64,000 bases of DNA, taken from Serratia sarumanii. GTDB lineage: Bacteria; Pseudomonadota; Gammaproteobacteria; Enterobacterales; Enterobacteriaceae. Where the stretch lies: the NCBI RefSeq assembly GCF_029962605.1, contig NZ_CP124750.1, positions 3,224,001 through 3,288,000 on the forward strand. Reading direction: 5' to 3'. Below the pieces are notes generated by a model. That model searched no databases. It had not been told where the DNA came from and worked only from the letters and a program-made list of their open reading frames with translations. The position numbers and the translations under genes were made by a program. Numbering within the stretch: position 1 is the first letter of the stretch; every line of letters begins with the position of its first letter. Shown here piece after piece: positions 30,433 to 38,517 of the stretch.

Positions 30433-31200
30433 TCAGGCGAGATTGCGTAGAGCGATAATAAAGGTTTCTTCGCTGGCGCCCTGGTGTTCATAGCGGCATT
30501 TTCTGACCGGCACCCGGAAATAGCGCTCCAGGATATCTTCCCGCAGCACAGCGCTTTTAACGCCAAACAGCGACTGCCGTTTTGCCATCAGTAAACACTT
30601 GTCGGAGATGCGTTCGGCGTAATTGAGGAAATGCGTATTCAGCACGATCGTCATCTGCCGCTCTTTGGCGAGGCGCCACAGCATCTCGATCATTTTGGCC
30701 TGATTGTAAAAATCCAGATTCGATTCCGGTTCGTCGAGGATCATGACGTCGGGATCTGCCACCAGCGCCTTGGCGAAATAACACATCTGCAGTTCACCGC
30801 CGCTGATCTGGTTGATATTTTTCTGCGCCAGCGGCGCGATCTCCAGCGCGTGCAACACCGCCTGCGCCCTGGTGAAATCTTGCCGACGCGGCCCGGCGAA
30901 CCATCCCGCATGGCGGGCGCAGCCGAAAGTGACAAAATCGAGTACGCCATAGGAAAAATGTGGTGTTTTCGCCTGCGGCACGTAGGCCAGGCGCGCCTCT
31001 CGATTATCGACGCGGCCGATCTCGCACCTGCCGGCGCTGGGCCGACACAGGCCCGCAATATTTCTCAGCAGCGTCGTTTTGCCGGCGCCGTTCGGGCCCA
31101 GCACACTGAGGATCTCGCCGCGCTTAAGCTCGAAGCTGACGTTGTCGAAAATGGGCTCCCGCCCCTTGAAACCAAAGGCTAGCCGGCTAGCGGTGATCAT
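30433..31200 (-). CDS. ABC transporter ATPase, iron-chelate/cobalamin type
   Basis: 255 aa. Walker A GPNGAGKTTLLRN (about 35-47), ABC signature as ISGGEL (variant of LSGGQ), Walker B VMILDEPESNLD and H-loop LNTHFLN. FecE/BtuD-like class. Its start overlaps the permease gene by 14 bp. Last gene of a five-gene operon (MFS, lipoprotein, binding protein, permease, ATPase) behind a Zur-like box. Substrate not known; a zinc or other metal chelate is inferred. Confidence 0.88.
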   Translation of the reverse strand: MITASRLAFGFKGREPIFDNVSFELKRGEILSVLGPNGAGKTTLLRNIAGLCRPSAGRCEIGRVDNREARLAYVPQAKTPHFSYGVLDFVTFGCARHAGWFAGPRRQDFTRAQAVLHALEIAPLAQKNINQISGGELQMCYFAKALVADPDVMILDEPESNLDFYNQAKMIEMLWRLAKERQMTIVLNTHFLNYAERISDKCLLMAKRQSLFGVKSAVLREDILERYFRVPVRKCRYEHQGASEETFIIALRNLA

Positions 31201-32197
31201 ATCGATTCCCCAGAATAAAAAGCACCGCGAAAAGCGGCGCGCCGATCAGCGCGGTCAGGATGCCGATTGGAATTTCCGTATAGGTGGCACCTCTCGCAAT
31301 ATTGTCGATAACCAGCAAAAACAACGCGCCGCCGATCGCCGATGCTGGGATCAGGCGGCCGTGGTTATATCCCAGCACGCTTCGCACCAAATGGGGGATC
31401 ACCAAGCCAACCCACCCCACCACGCCGGCCAAACTCACCGAGGCGGAAACCAGCAGAGAGGCGGCGATCAGCAATAGGATCTTCAGCCGGGGCGGATTCA
31501 GGCCGGCAATGCGCGCCTCGTCGTCCCCCAGCGAGAGAATGTTCATGTTCCACCTGAGCCGGTAGATAGTCAGGTAACACGCCGCAAACAGCGGGATCAG
31601 CCAATAGACCTGCGCTTTCGCCACCGAAGCGAAGCTGCCCATCAGCCAGAAGACAATGGCAGGCAAGGTATCCTGCGGATCGGCGACATATTTGATGGCC
31701 GAGACAAACGCGATAAACACCGACGCGATAATCATGCCGGACAGGATCGTCGTCAGCGCATCCTGCCGGCGTTTCAGGCGGCAAATGCCAAGCACCAGCA
31801 ACAAACTCACCACGCCGAAAAGAAACGACAGCAGGGAACTCAGGGCAAAAGGCAAACTCAATAAAATGCCCAGCGCGGCACCAAAGGCGGAGGCGGAAGA
31901 CGTGCCCAGCACGTCCGGGCTGGCTAACGCGTTTTTCAGCACCGCCTGAAAGGTCGCGCCGGCGACTGCCAACCCGCCGCCCACCAGCATCACCGCCACC
32001 ACCCGCGGCGCACGCAGGTTAAAAATCACCGAATAGTGGGCCTGGTTTTCCCCCGGCATGTTCCCCTGCCATAAAATCAGCAGCACGTCATGGGCCGACA
32101 AGGCGTAACGGCCGGCAAACAGTGATGCGACGGCAACCACACACAAGGCTAAAAACAGCCCTACCATGATCGCCATATATTTTCCTCTGCCCGGCAT
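31187..32197 (-). CDS. ABC transporter permease, FecCD family
   Basis: 336 aa with about nine to ten membrane segments. Family marks are LRAPRVVAVMLVGGGLAVAG, SPDVLGTSSASAFGAALG and GLVIPHLVRSVLGYNH (the coupling-loop region). The start at 32197 has AGGAGGAG 7 bp upstream; a longer frame starts at 32218 but lacks this. It follows the binding-protein gene by 42 bp. Confidence 0.88.
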   Translation of the reverse strand: MPGRGKYMAIMVGLFLALCVVAVASLFAGRYALSAHDVLLILWQGNMPGENQAHYSVIFNLRAPRVVAVMLVGGGLAVAGATFQAVLKNALASPDVLGTSSASAFGAALGILLSLPFALSSLLSFLFGVVSLLLVLGICRLKRRQDALTTILSGMIIASVFIAFVSAIKYVADPQDTLPAIVFWLMGSFASVAKAQVYWLIPLFAACYLTIYRLRWNMNILSLGDDEARIAGLNPPRLKILLLIAASLLVSASVSLAGVVGWVGLVIPHLVRSVLGYNHGRLIPASAIGGALFLLVIDNIARGATYTEIPIGILTALIGAPLFAVLFILGNRYDHR

Positions 32198-32239
32198 CCC
32201 CAAGCTCCTCCAACCCACTAACGCAATTCAACCGTGGTG

Positions 32240-33316
32240 CTAGCGCTGTGCCAGCACCTCATCCAACAAACGGTCCGGGATCGCATAGGAGAACATCGTC
32301 TGATAATAGCGGCGCGTCTCCTCCCGCAGCGTCTTGTCGCTAATGTCTTCAGGGGCATAGCGGTTGATCATAAACAGCGGCAGCAGTGACGTTTCCGCCG
32401 ACAGGCCCCCCCAGTTATGAATGCCCATCGGCGTCGAGAAAACCTTGCCGTTTTTTACCGCCCTGAGCGTCTCCCAGGCCTGGCCGGGGATCCCCCCGTG
32501 CAGCAGCGCTTTAGCGCTGCCGAAAACCACGAAAATCACATCCGGGTCCCAGGCCATGATCTGCTCCATCGAAACGTTGATGTACCTGCCGGCATCCCCT
32601 TTCACCGGCAAATCCCCGGCGACGTTGTCCATGCCGGCCATTTTCAGGTAGGTGTCGCCGTAGGTATGCGGGCCGCTCACCTTCAGCTGCCTGCCGTCGC
32701 TTTCTTCGAGATACAACGCCCTGACGTGCTGCGCGCGGATGGCTGCGGCATAGGGGCGGATCTGCTTCAGGGTCTTTTCCCAGGCATCTTTGAATTTGTG
32801 CGTGCGCGGCAGGCCGAGCGTGTCGGCGAAGGTATTTTCCCAATACATCTGGGTGACCATCGGTTGGTACTTTGTCTTCCCGCCGGCATCCAGATCGACG
32901 GTCATCACGCCCGCCCTTTCCAGCCGATCGTCCTGGCTTTTGCCGTAGTAATAAATAATGTCGGGCCGTAGATTCATTAACGACTCCATGTTGACCCGGT
33001 AGTCCTTATTGATGAAGGCGGAGGTGATCCTGCCGATGTCAGGCTTCATGTCCTTCAACACATGCATATCGGCATGCATGAACGCCCAGGGCCCCACGCC
33101 GACGACGTGCCGGTAGGCCGCCTCGTTCGCCAGGATCACGCCGAAGGGGCAGTTGCCGGTGATGACGATCCGCTGATAGTGGCCAGGCAACTTTTGCACC
33201 GCTGCGCTCTGCGGCCGTTCGGCCGCCGCCGGCTGACTGCCGCTGGCGCAAGGCGCCGTCGGCAAGGCGAATATTGCCAGCAGCGCGGTGGCGATAAATT
33301 TCACTGTGACGCACAT
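32240..33316 (-). CDS. ABC transporter periplasmic metal-chelate binding protein
   Basis: 358 aa. Sec signal peptide (about 1-25) without a lipobox, then a two-lobed FecB/BtuF-like fold: RIVITGNCPFGVILANEA opens the N-lobe, LRPDIIYYYG and WDPDVIFVVFG are the typical 'xxPDxV' strands, and a C-lobe follows. AGGAGG is 4 bp before the ATG at 33316. Usual clients are ferric siderophores, haem or cobalamin; Zur-like control here argues for a zinc chelate, but no ligand residues identify it. Confidence 0.83.
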   Translation of the reverse strand: MCVTVKFIATALLAIFALPTAPCASGSQPAAAERPQSAAVQKLPGHYQRIVITGNCPFGVILANEAAYRHVVGVGPWAFMHADMHVLKDMKPDIGRITSAFINKDYRVNMESLMNLRPDIIYYYGKSQDDRLERAGVMTVDLDAGGKTKYQPMVTQMYWENTFADTLGLPRTHKFKDAWEKTLKQIRPYAAAIRAQHVRALYLEESDGRQLKVSGPHTYGDTYLKMAGMDNVAGDLPVKGDAGRYINVSMEQIMAWDPDVIFVVFGSAKALLHGGIPGQAWETLRAVKNGKVFSTPMGIHNWGGLSAETSLLPLFMINRYAPEDISDKTLREETRRYYQTMFSYAIPDRLLDEVLAQR

Positions 33317-33362
33317 GGTGCCTCCTGTGCGCACGCTCGGCGGCGTGCGGCGATGGGCTGCG

Positions 33363-33761
33363 TTAGGCCGACGCGGCGATGCCGGCGGCCATGATGGTTA
33401 TCCCGGCCACAAAGACGATTGCCGTGGTGGCGACCGCGCCGCCGCCGACCAACGCGGCGGTTTTTCCTGTGGAAAGGTCTTTTCGTTGCAGGAAAGAGAG
33501 CTGCGACAGGGGAATGATTTTTCCGCTGTCGGCGACCAGGTCTTTCGGTTCAACCTTCGCTACCGTCAACTCGCCGCCGCTGCCGTCCTTCAGACCATAT
33601 TTCAACCGGTCGCCGACATAGACCGGCGGCTGCAGCAGGTAATATTGGCTATTGAGCCCCGTCTCTTTTTGTTGCAACGCCACGTCGTGGTAGGTCGTGC
33701 AGCCGGCAAGGGAAAACGCCGCCATGCCGATAACCAACGGTACTAATGGGATAAATCGCAT
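33363..33761 (-). CDS. Small lipoprotein of the ABC/MFS operon, unknown function
   Basis: 132 aa. Signal peptide with lipobox LAGC (Cys about 21), a 75-residue polar middle, and a C-terminal hydrophobic Gly/Ala-rich helix (about 103-130) that could insert in a membrane. No recognised family. It lies 16 bp after the MFS gene and 46 bp before the binding protein, so it is part of the same transcript; GAGG precedes its ATG. Confidence 0.75.
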   Translation of the reverse strand: MRFIPLVPLVIGMAAFSLAGCTTYHDVALQQKETGLNSQYYLLQPPVYVGDRLKYGLKDGSGGELTVAKVEPKDLVADSGKIIPLSQLSFLQRKDLSTGKTAALVGGGAVATTAIVFVAGITIMAAGIAASA

Positions 33762-33777
33762 GGGAAACCTCGTGCTT

Positions 33778-35148
33778 CTATTTACTGGTTTTTAACGTAA
33801 CGGCGGACTTGAAGCGCATATAGCTCACGACCAGAGAAAGGAACGAGAATGCCGCCCCCGCCATTAAACTGATGTTCGTCGCTTGCGCACCCCGCATGTT
33901 GAAGAAAATCGCCACCAACGCCGAACCGACGATTTGCCCAATCAGCCGGGAACTGCCCAACAGGCCGCTGGCGATGCTGCTGTTTTCATGGGAGACCGAC
34001 GTCATGATCAACAGGTTGTTCGGTGATTGAAACAGGCCGAAACCGATGCCGCACAGCGCCACGCGCCATACGATCGCCCCATTCGACGGATCGCTCGGCA
34101 GATTGGCCATCAGCAGCATGCCTGCCAGCAGACAGGCAAGGCCCGAGAGGGCAACAAGATTGGGATCGTACTTCTTGGCCAAATCGCCGGAAATTAGCGA
34201 AGACGCCATGGTGGCCAGCGGCCAGGCGGTCAGCAACAGACCGATTTCCACCACGTTTCTTTGCAGAACGTTGTGAAAATAAAAAGGCAGCGAAACATAG
34301 GCCAAAAGCTGGGTGCTGTAGGACAGCATCGACATCAGCAAAGACAATGACAGCGTCGGGTTATGCAGCATCGCGATCGGGATCAGCGCGGCGTCGGCCT
34401 TTCTTTTTTGATTGATGTACAGCAACCCGGCCAGCCCGGCGAATACCGCAAAGCTCAGCGCCGCCGCCGGCAGATGGTGAGTGGTCATGCTCATGGTGCT
34501 GAGCGAGAAAGCGATAAACAGCACAAACACCAACAGGGCGCCCCCGCTGTCGAACCCAACGCTGCGCCGCTCGCGGGAACCCAGGAATATCACGCTCAGC
34601 AGCAGCGACAGGCAGGCGATGGGAACATTAATGGTAAACAGCCAGTTCCAGCTCGTTTGAGAAAGTATCGCCGAGGCGATGGATGGCCCGGCGGCGGCGG
34701 AAACCGACACCACCATCACGTTTATGCCCAGGCCGCGCCCAAGCAGCCTTGCCGGGTATATCTCCTTGATCAGCGCCGCATTGACGCTGAGCACCGCCGC
34801 CGCGCCGAAGCCCTGTATCACCCTGAATGCCGTCAGCATCTCCAGCGTCGTGGACAGCGCGCAGCCCAGGGATGAAAAAGCGAACAGCACCACCCCGGCC
34901 ATAAAGATTTTTTTATTGCCCACCGCGCGGCCCAGCGCCGCGAAGGGCATCAAAGAGGCCACGACGGCAAACTGGTAGGCATTAATAATCATGATGGAGG
35001 CCGATTCGGAAACGCCGAAATCTTTGGCGATCACCGGCAGCGCCACGTTGGCGATGGTACTGTCGAGCATGGCGATAACCGTGCTTAACGAGACGGCGAG
35101 AACGGCGAATATATTTAATGTCTCTTTTTCCTGGTGTTTAAAAGTCAT
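33778..35148 (-). CDS. MFS transporter, DHA2 (EmrB/QacA) family
   Basis: 456 aa, about 14 membrane segments. The DHA2 motif is near the start (MLDSTIANVALPVIAKDFGV, about 24-43), and motif A/C-like RVIQGFGAAAVLSVN follows. Proton-driven exporter of small molecules. As the first gene of an operon that ends with a chelate-type ABC importer, it could export a metallophore that the ABC system takes back, as in other metallophore loci; no biosynthetic gene is present. GGAG is 7 bp before the ATG. Confidence 0.85.
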   Translation of the reverse strand: MTFKHQEKETLNIFAVLAVSLSTVIAMLDSTIANVALPVIAKDFGVSESASIMIINAYQFAVVASLMPFAALGRAVGNKKIFMAGVVLFAFSSLGCALSTTLEMLTAFRVIQGFGAAAVLSVNAALIKEIYPARLLGRGLGINVMVVSVSAAAGPSIASAILSQTSWNWLFTINVPIACLSLLLSVIFLGSRERRSVGFDSGGALLVFVLFIAFSLSTMSMTTHHLPAAALSFAVFAGLAGLLYINQKRKADAALIPIAMLHNPTLSLSLLMSMLSYSTQLLAYVSLPFYFHNVLQRNVVEIGLLLTAWPLATMASSLISGDLAKKYDPNLVALSGLACLLAGMLLMANLPSDPSNGAIVWRVALCGIGFGLFQSPNNLLIMTSVSHENSSIASGLLGSSRLIGQIVGSALVAIFFNMRGAQATNISLMAGAAFSFLSLVVSYMRFKSAVTLKTSK

Positions 35149-35221
35149 GTTAACGCTCCAAAAACGTGAGTGACTTCATGCCGGCGGCAAAGACCCCGTT
35201 TTTTATCCGTTTTAGTAATTA

Positions 35222-35236
35222 CGTTATAACATATCA
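35222..35236. promoter_or_regulatory. Zur-like operator of the MFS/ABC operon
   Basis: CGTTATAACATATCA; its complement TGATATGTTATAACG matches TGTTATAnTATAACA at 11 of 14 positions. It lies 73 bp upstream of the MFS start, a normal operator position for the minus-strand promoter. Confidence 0.5.
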
Positions 35237-35434
35237 ATTAAAGAGGAAAATAAATCTCATTTGAAATATTAGATTAAATAGTGTGTCAAAATAAGAATTA
35301 ACAAATACAAAACAAATTAATAGCAATACGAATATTCAATAAACAAAATAAATGCAGTATAAAAAACCAGTGAATTTAAGGAATGACATTAAAAGTAACA
35401 GCCGCTAACAGACAACCCCGCTGGCGCGTGAAAT

Positions 35435-35449
35435 TGTTATGTTATAACA
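35435..35449. promoter_or_regulatory. Zur-like operator of amiA
   Basis: TGTTATGTTATAACA matches the Zur pattern TGTTATAnTATAACA at 13 of 14 fixed positions, the best of three sites in the window. It ends 18 bp (first possible start) or 33 bp (preferred start) before the amidase. Confidence 0.65.
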
Positions 35450-35482
35450 AAAACACCCTTTCCTTTTATGCTGGTTAACCTT

Positions 35483-36313
35483 ATGGCTAAGACGGACCTT
35501 TTGAACACCCGGTTATCTCGCCGCAGAATGATGTTGGCAGGGCTGGCGGCCCTGGCGCTGAACGGCGCCGTTTCCCCGCTGGCTCACGCCCACGGCCTGC
35601 CGCGCCCCAAACCTCAGGGGGCGCGAAAAAGATTCCTGGTCATGTTGGATCCCGGTCATGGCGGCATCGACTCCGGTGCCATTGGCCACACCGGTTCGCT
35701 GGAAAAACATGTCGTTCTGGCGATCGCCAGAAATGTGCGTGCACAGCTCGATCGACACGGCATCGATGCCCGCCTGACGCGCGACAGCGACGTTTTTATT
35801 CCGCTTTACGATCGGGTGGAGATCGCGCACCGGCACGGTGCGGATCTTTTCATGTCCATCCACGCCGACGGTTTTACCTGCCCCAGCGCCTGTGGCGCTT
35901 CGGTCTTTGCGCTTTCCAATAAAGGCGCCAGCAGCGCGATGGCGAAATACTTATCGAACAGTGAAAACGCGGCGGACGATCTCGCCGGCCCTAACGTCAT
36001 CAAGAAAGACCGCTATTTGCAGAAGATACTGTTTGATTTGGAGCAGACGGAAACGATCAAAGAAAGCCTGACGCTGGGCTCGCACCTGATTCAACATATT
36101 GCGCCCATTCATCATCTGCATGCCAAAAATACCGAACAGGCGGCCTTCGTGGTCTTAAAATCCCCGTATATTCCTTCCGTGTTGGTGGAAACCTCTTTCA
36201 TCACCAACCCTGAGGAAGAAAGGCTGCTCGGCACCCCCGCATTCCGAAATAAAATTGCCACGGCGATCGCTCAGGGGATCGTCAGCTACTTTAAACGCGA
36301 AACGCACGCTTAA
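35483..36313 (+). CDS. amiA: Tat-exported N-acetylmuramoyl-L-alanine amidase (AmiA-like)
   Basis: 276 aa. Periplasmic zinc amidase that splits septal peptidoglycan. A twin-arginine signal (LSRRRMMLAGLAALAL) is followed by an Amidase_3 domain: LDPGHGGIDSGAIG with the first Zn His, LEKHVVLAIA with Glu, FMSIHADGF with the second His, and SVLVETSFITNPEEERLL at the end. An in-frame ATG at 35468 is possible; neither has a strong ribosome site. Placed behind a Zur-like box; AmiA paralogues are known Zur targets in some proteobacteria. The porin gene follows after 54 bp. Confidence 0.88.
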   Translation: MAKTDLLNTRLSRRRMMLAGLAALALNGAVSPLAHAHGLPRPKPQGARKRFLVMLDPGHGGIDSGAIGHTGSLEKHVVLAIARNVRAQLDRHGIDARLTRDSDVFIPLYDRVEIAHRHGADLFMSIHADGFTCPSACGASVFALSNKGASSAMAKYLSNSENAADDLAGPNVIKKDRYLQKILFDLEQTETIKESLTLGSHLIQHIAPIHHLHAKNTEQAAFVVLKSPYIPSVLVETSFITNPEEERLLGTPAFRNKIATAIAQGIVSYFKRETHA

Positions 36314-36367
36314 GCTTCGCCGAGGCGGCAAGCTCACGGGCTTGCCGCGCACAGGGACGGTGTCATC

Positions 36368-37420
36368 ATGATAAAATGCAATCCGCGTTATTTTTCGGCG
36401 GGCATGCTTTTCCCCCTGCTGGCCCTATTACCACGCGGCGCCTTCGCCGTGTCGTTGACGGGGTCGCAGCAAAACAGCCTGAATTTCTACGGCACGATTA
36501 TCGCCAGACGCTACAGCGGCCAAAACGCGCGCGACGACGGCGACCGCAGCTACCTCTATTTCGGCCTGATAGGCAAAAAAAAGATCGCGCCGCGCTGGCG
36601 GGCCTACGCCCACTGGGAATATACCGTCAGCTTCGCCGACGCGACTCGCAACAGCACCCGACTTGCCTATATTGGGGTGCAAAACGCAACCTTCGGCAGC
36701 CTCGATATCGGCCGCAATTGGGGCGTGCTCTATGATGTGACCGCCCTGACCGATCGCTCTCCGCTGTTTAGAGAGATGGCCTACAACTACATCGACAATT
36801 TTATGCGCGGCCGGGCGCGTAACCTGCTCACTTACCGCCGCCCCTTCAGCCTGTTTCAGCGGCGCGCCGCACTCGCGTTGCAATATCAGTTCAAAGACGG
36901 CGACGACCGGCAAACGCCGGGCAAACAAAACGGCAACGGATTCGGCCTCTCCTTCCGTTATGCGCTGACGCCGACGCTCAGCCTCATCGCCGCCGCCTCG
37001 GCGTCTCAAACCACGCAGCGGCAACAACGCGCCGCCGGCTATCGCCGGCGCATCGATACGCTGGCTGAAGGAGCTCTCTATGCGTCGAAAAAAATCTATC
37101 TTGCGGCCGTGTTCACCCAAAGCGACAACGCCATCAGCCCGCAACAAACCGCTAACCGCGGTTCGGCGTCAAGTTATGAAGCGCTCGCCAAATATCGGCT
37201 GACGGACCATATTCAACCCAACATCGGCTATACCCGTTTGATACAGACCCGGGCAGGCCGGAACATGGACTTATTGAACTATGAGGAGCTGGGGGTCACC
37301 TGGTTGCTCAACAGCAATATGCAGGTGTTTATTAACTATGAATTCAATAACCTTTCGCAGCACACGCCCGGCGTCGATGCGTCGGACAAGCTCGATATGG
37401 GCATCAGCTATCATTGGTGA
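36368..37420 (+). CDS. Gram-negative outer-membrane porin
   Basis: 350 aa. Signal peptide (about 1-27), then an OmpC/OmpF-like trimeric porin barrel: SLNFYGTIIARRY as first strand, LAYIGVQNATFGSLDIGRNW with the eyelet region, a Gly/Arg-rich loop 3, and a C-terminal aromatic (SYHW). It lies 54 bp behind amiA with no terminator between, so it is likely in the same Zur-controlled unit and may raise zinc entry; that role is inferred. Confidence 0.82.
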   Translation: MIKCNPRYFSAGMLFPLLALLPRGAFAVSLTGSQQNSLNFYGTIIARRYSGQNARDDGDRSYLYFGLIGKKKIAPRWRAYAHWEYTVSFADATRNSTRLAYIGVQNATFGSLDIGRNWGVLYDVTALTDRSPLFREMAYNYIDNFMRGRARNLLTYRRPFSLFQRRAALALQYQFKDGDDRQTPGKQNGNGFGLSFRYALTPTLSLIAAASASQTTQRQQRAAGYRRRIDTLAEGALYASKKIYLAAVFTQSDNAISPQQTANRGSASSYEALAKYRLTDHIQPNIGYTRLIQTRAGRNMDLLNYEELGVTWLLNSNMQVFINYEFNNLSQHTPGVDASDKLDMGISYHW

Positions 37421-37439
37421 TCCGCTCTCCCGCAGCCAA

Positions 37440-37470
37440 TAAAAAGCCCCGCCCGGTGAAGGGCGAGGCT
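37440..37470 (-). terminator. Intrinsic terminator after the alpha/beta hydrolase
   Basis: On the minus strand AGCCTCGCCC / GGGCGGGGCT (one mismatch) with a 6-nt loop is followed by TTTTTA. It lies 18 bp past the hydrolase stop; the plus-strand porin mRNA may use the same hairpin. Confidence 0.8.
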
Positions 37471-37487
37471 CGCGACGCGTTGAGTCT

Positions 37488-38318
37488 TTAGCTGTTCACG
37501 AACGCCAGCAGATCGGCGTTGACCTGATCGGCATGGGTGGTCGGGATGCCGTGCGGCGCGCCCTTATAGGTATTGAGCGTGCCGTTTTGCACCAGCTTGG
37601 CCGACAGCACGCCGGAATCCTGATAAGGCACCACCTGATCGTCGTCGCCGTGGATCACCAGCACCGGAATGGCGATCTTCTTGAGATCTTCGGTGAAATC
37701 GGTCTGCGAGAAGGCGACGATGCCGTCGTAGTGCGCCTTGGCGCCGCCCATCATGCCCTGGCGCCACCAGTTCCAGATAATCGCCTCCGACGGTTTGGCG
37801 CCCGGGCGGTTATAGCCGTAGAACGGGCCGGCGGGCACGTCGTAATAGAACTGCGCCCGGTTGGCGGCCAGCTGCGCCTGGAAATCATCGAACACCGCTT
37901 TGGGGGTGCCCTGCGGATTGGCGTCGGTTTTCACCATCAGCGGCGGCACCGCGCTGATCAGCACCGCTTTGGATACCTTGTCCTCGCCGTGGCGCACGAT
38001 ATAGCGCACCACCTCGCCGCCGCCCGTCGAGTGGCCCACGTGCATCGCGCCCTGCACGCCCAGGTGTTTTACCACCGCGGCGACGTCATCGGCGTAGTGG
38101 TCCATGTCGTGCCCTTCCCACACCTGGCTGGAGCGGCCGTGGCCGCGGCGATCGTGCGCAACCACGCGGAACCCTTTGTTCACGAAGAACAGCATCTGGG
38201 CATCCCAGTCATCGCTGGACAGCGGCCAGCCGTGGTGAAAATAGATAACCTTGCCGTTTTTGGGGCCCCAATCCTTGTAGAAAATCTCGACGCCATCGCT
38301 GGTCGTTACGTAACCCAT
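37488..38318 (-). CDS. Alpha/beta hydrolase (non-haem chloroperoxidase-like)
   Basis: 276 aa. Full catalytic triad: nucleophile Ser97 in GHSTGGGE, Asp in HGDDDQVVP, His in GAPHGIP. HDRRGHGRS (about 55-63) is typical of the cofactor-free haloperoxidase/esterase group. A paralogue of the same length at 50343 lacks the Ser. Divergent from the aldehyde dehydrogenase. Confidence 0.87.
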   Translation of the reverse strand: MGYVTTSDGVEIFYKDWGPKNGKVIYFHHGWPLSSDDWDAQMLFFVNKGFRVVAHDRRGHGRSSQVWEGHDMDHYADDVAAVVKHLGVQGAMHVGHSTGGGEVVRYIVRHGEDKVSKAVLISAVPPLMVKTDANPQGTPKAVFDDFQAQLAANRAQFYYDVPAGPFYGYNRPGAKPSEAIIWNWWRQGMMGGAKAHYDGIVAFSQTDFTEDLKKIAIPVLVIHGDDDQVVPYQDSGVLSAKLVQNGTLNTYKGAPHGIPTTHADQVNADLLAFVNS

Positions 38319-38517
38319 GTCGTTTCTCCCATTTACACTTTGGTTAAAAAAGAAGGTTTATACTGCGCGCGGCGCCGGGATCTCTGGCTCCCTCATCCCG
38401 GTTGGCCGACGATCTTGCGTTGATCGTTTAACGAGTATAGGTTTAAAGTTCACTTTAAGGTCAAACACGATTCGGCAAACCGCATTCCCGCTTTCACTCG
38501 GCATCAGGAGAATTCAA

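Larger units (their letters stand above)
35149..35482. promoter_or_regulatory. AT-rich divergent control region with two Zur-like boxes
   Basis: 334 bp between the MFS operon and amiA, far AT-richer than its surroundings (runs of AATTAA, AAATAA). It holds one Zur-like palindrome near each divergent start (35222 and 35435). No coding sequence is seen. Confidence 0.6.

Noticed and set aside
35222..35236. Reading the palindrome before the MFS/ABC operon as a Fur box
   Set aside because: It lacks GATAAT/ATTATC repeats, which are clear at the entC box (11570); TTATAAC-centred symmetry fits Zur better.
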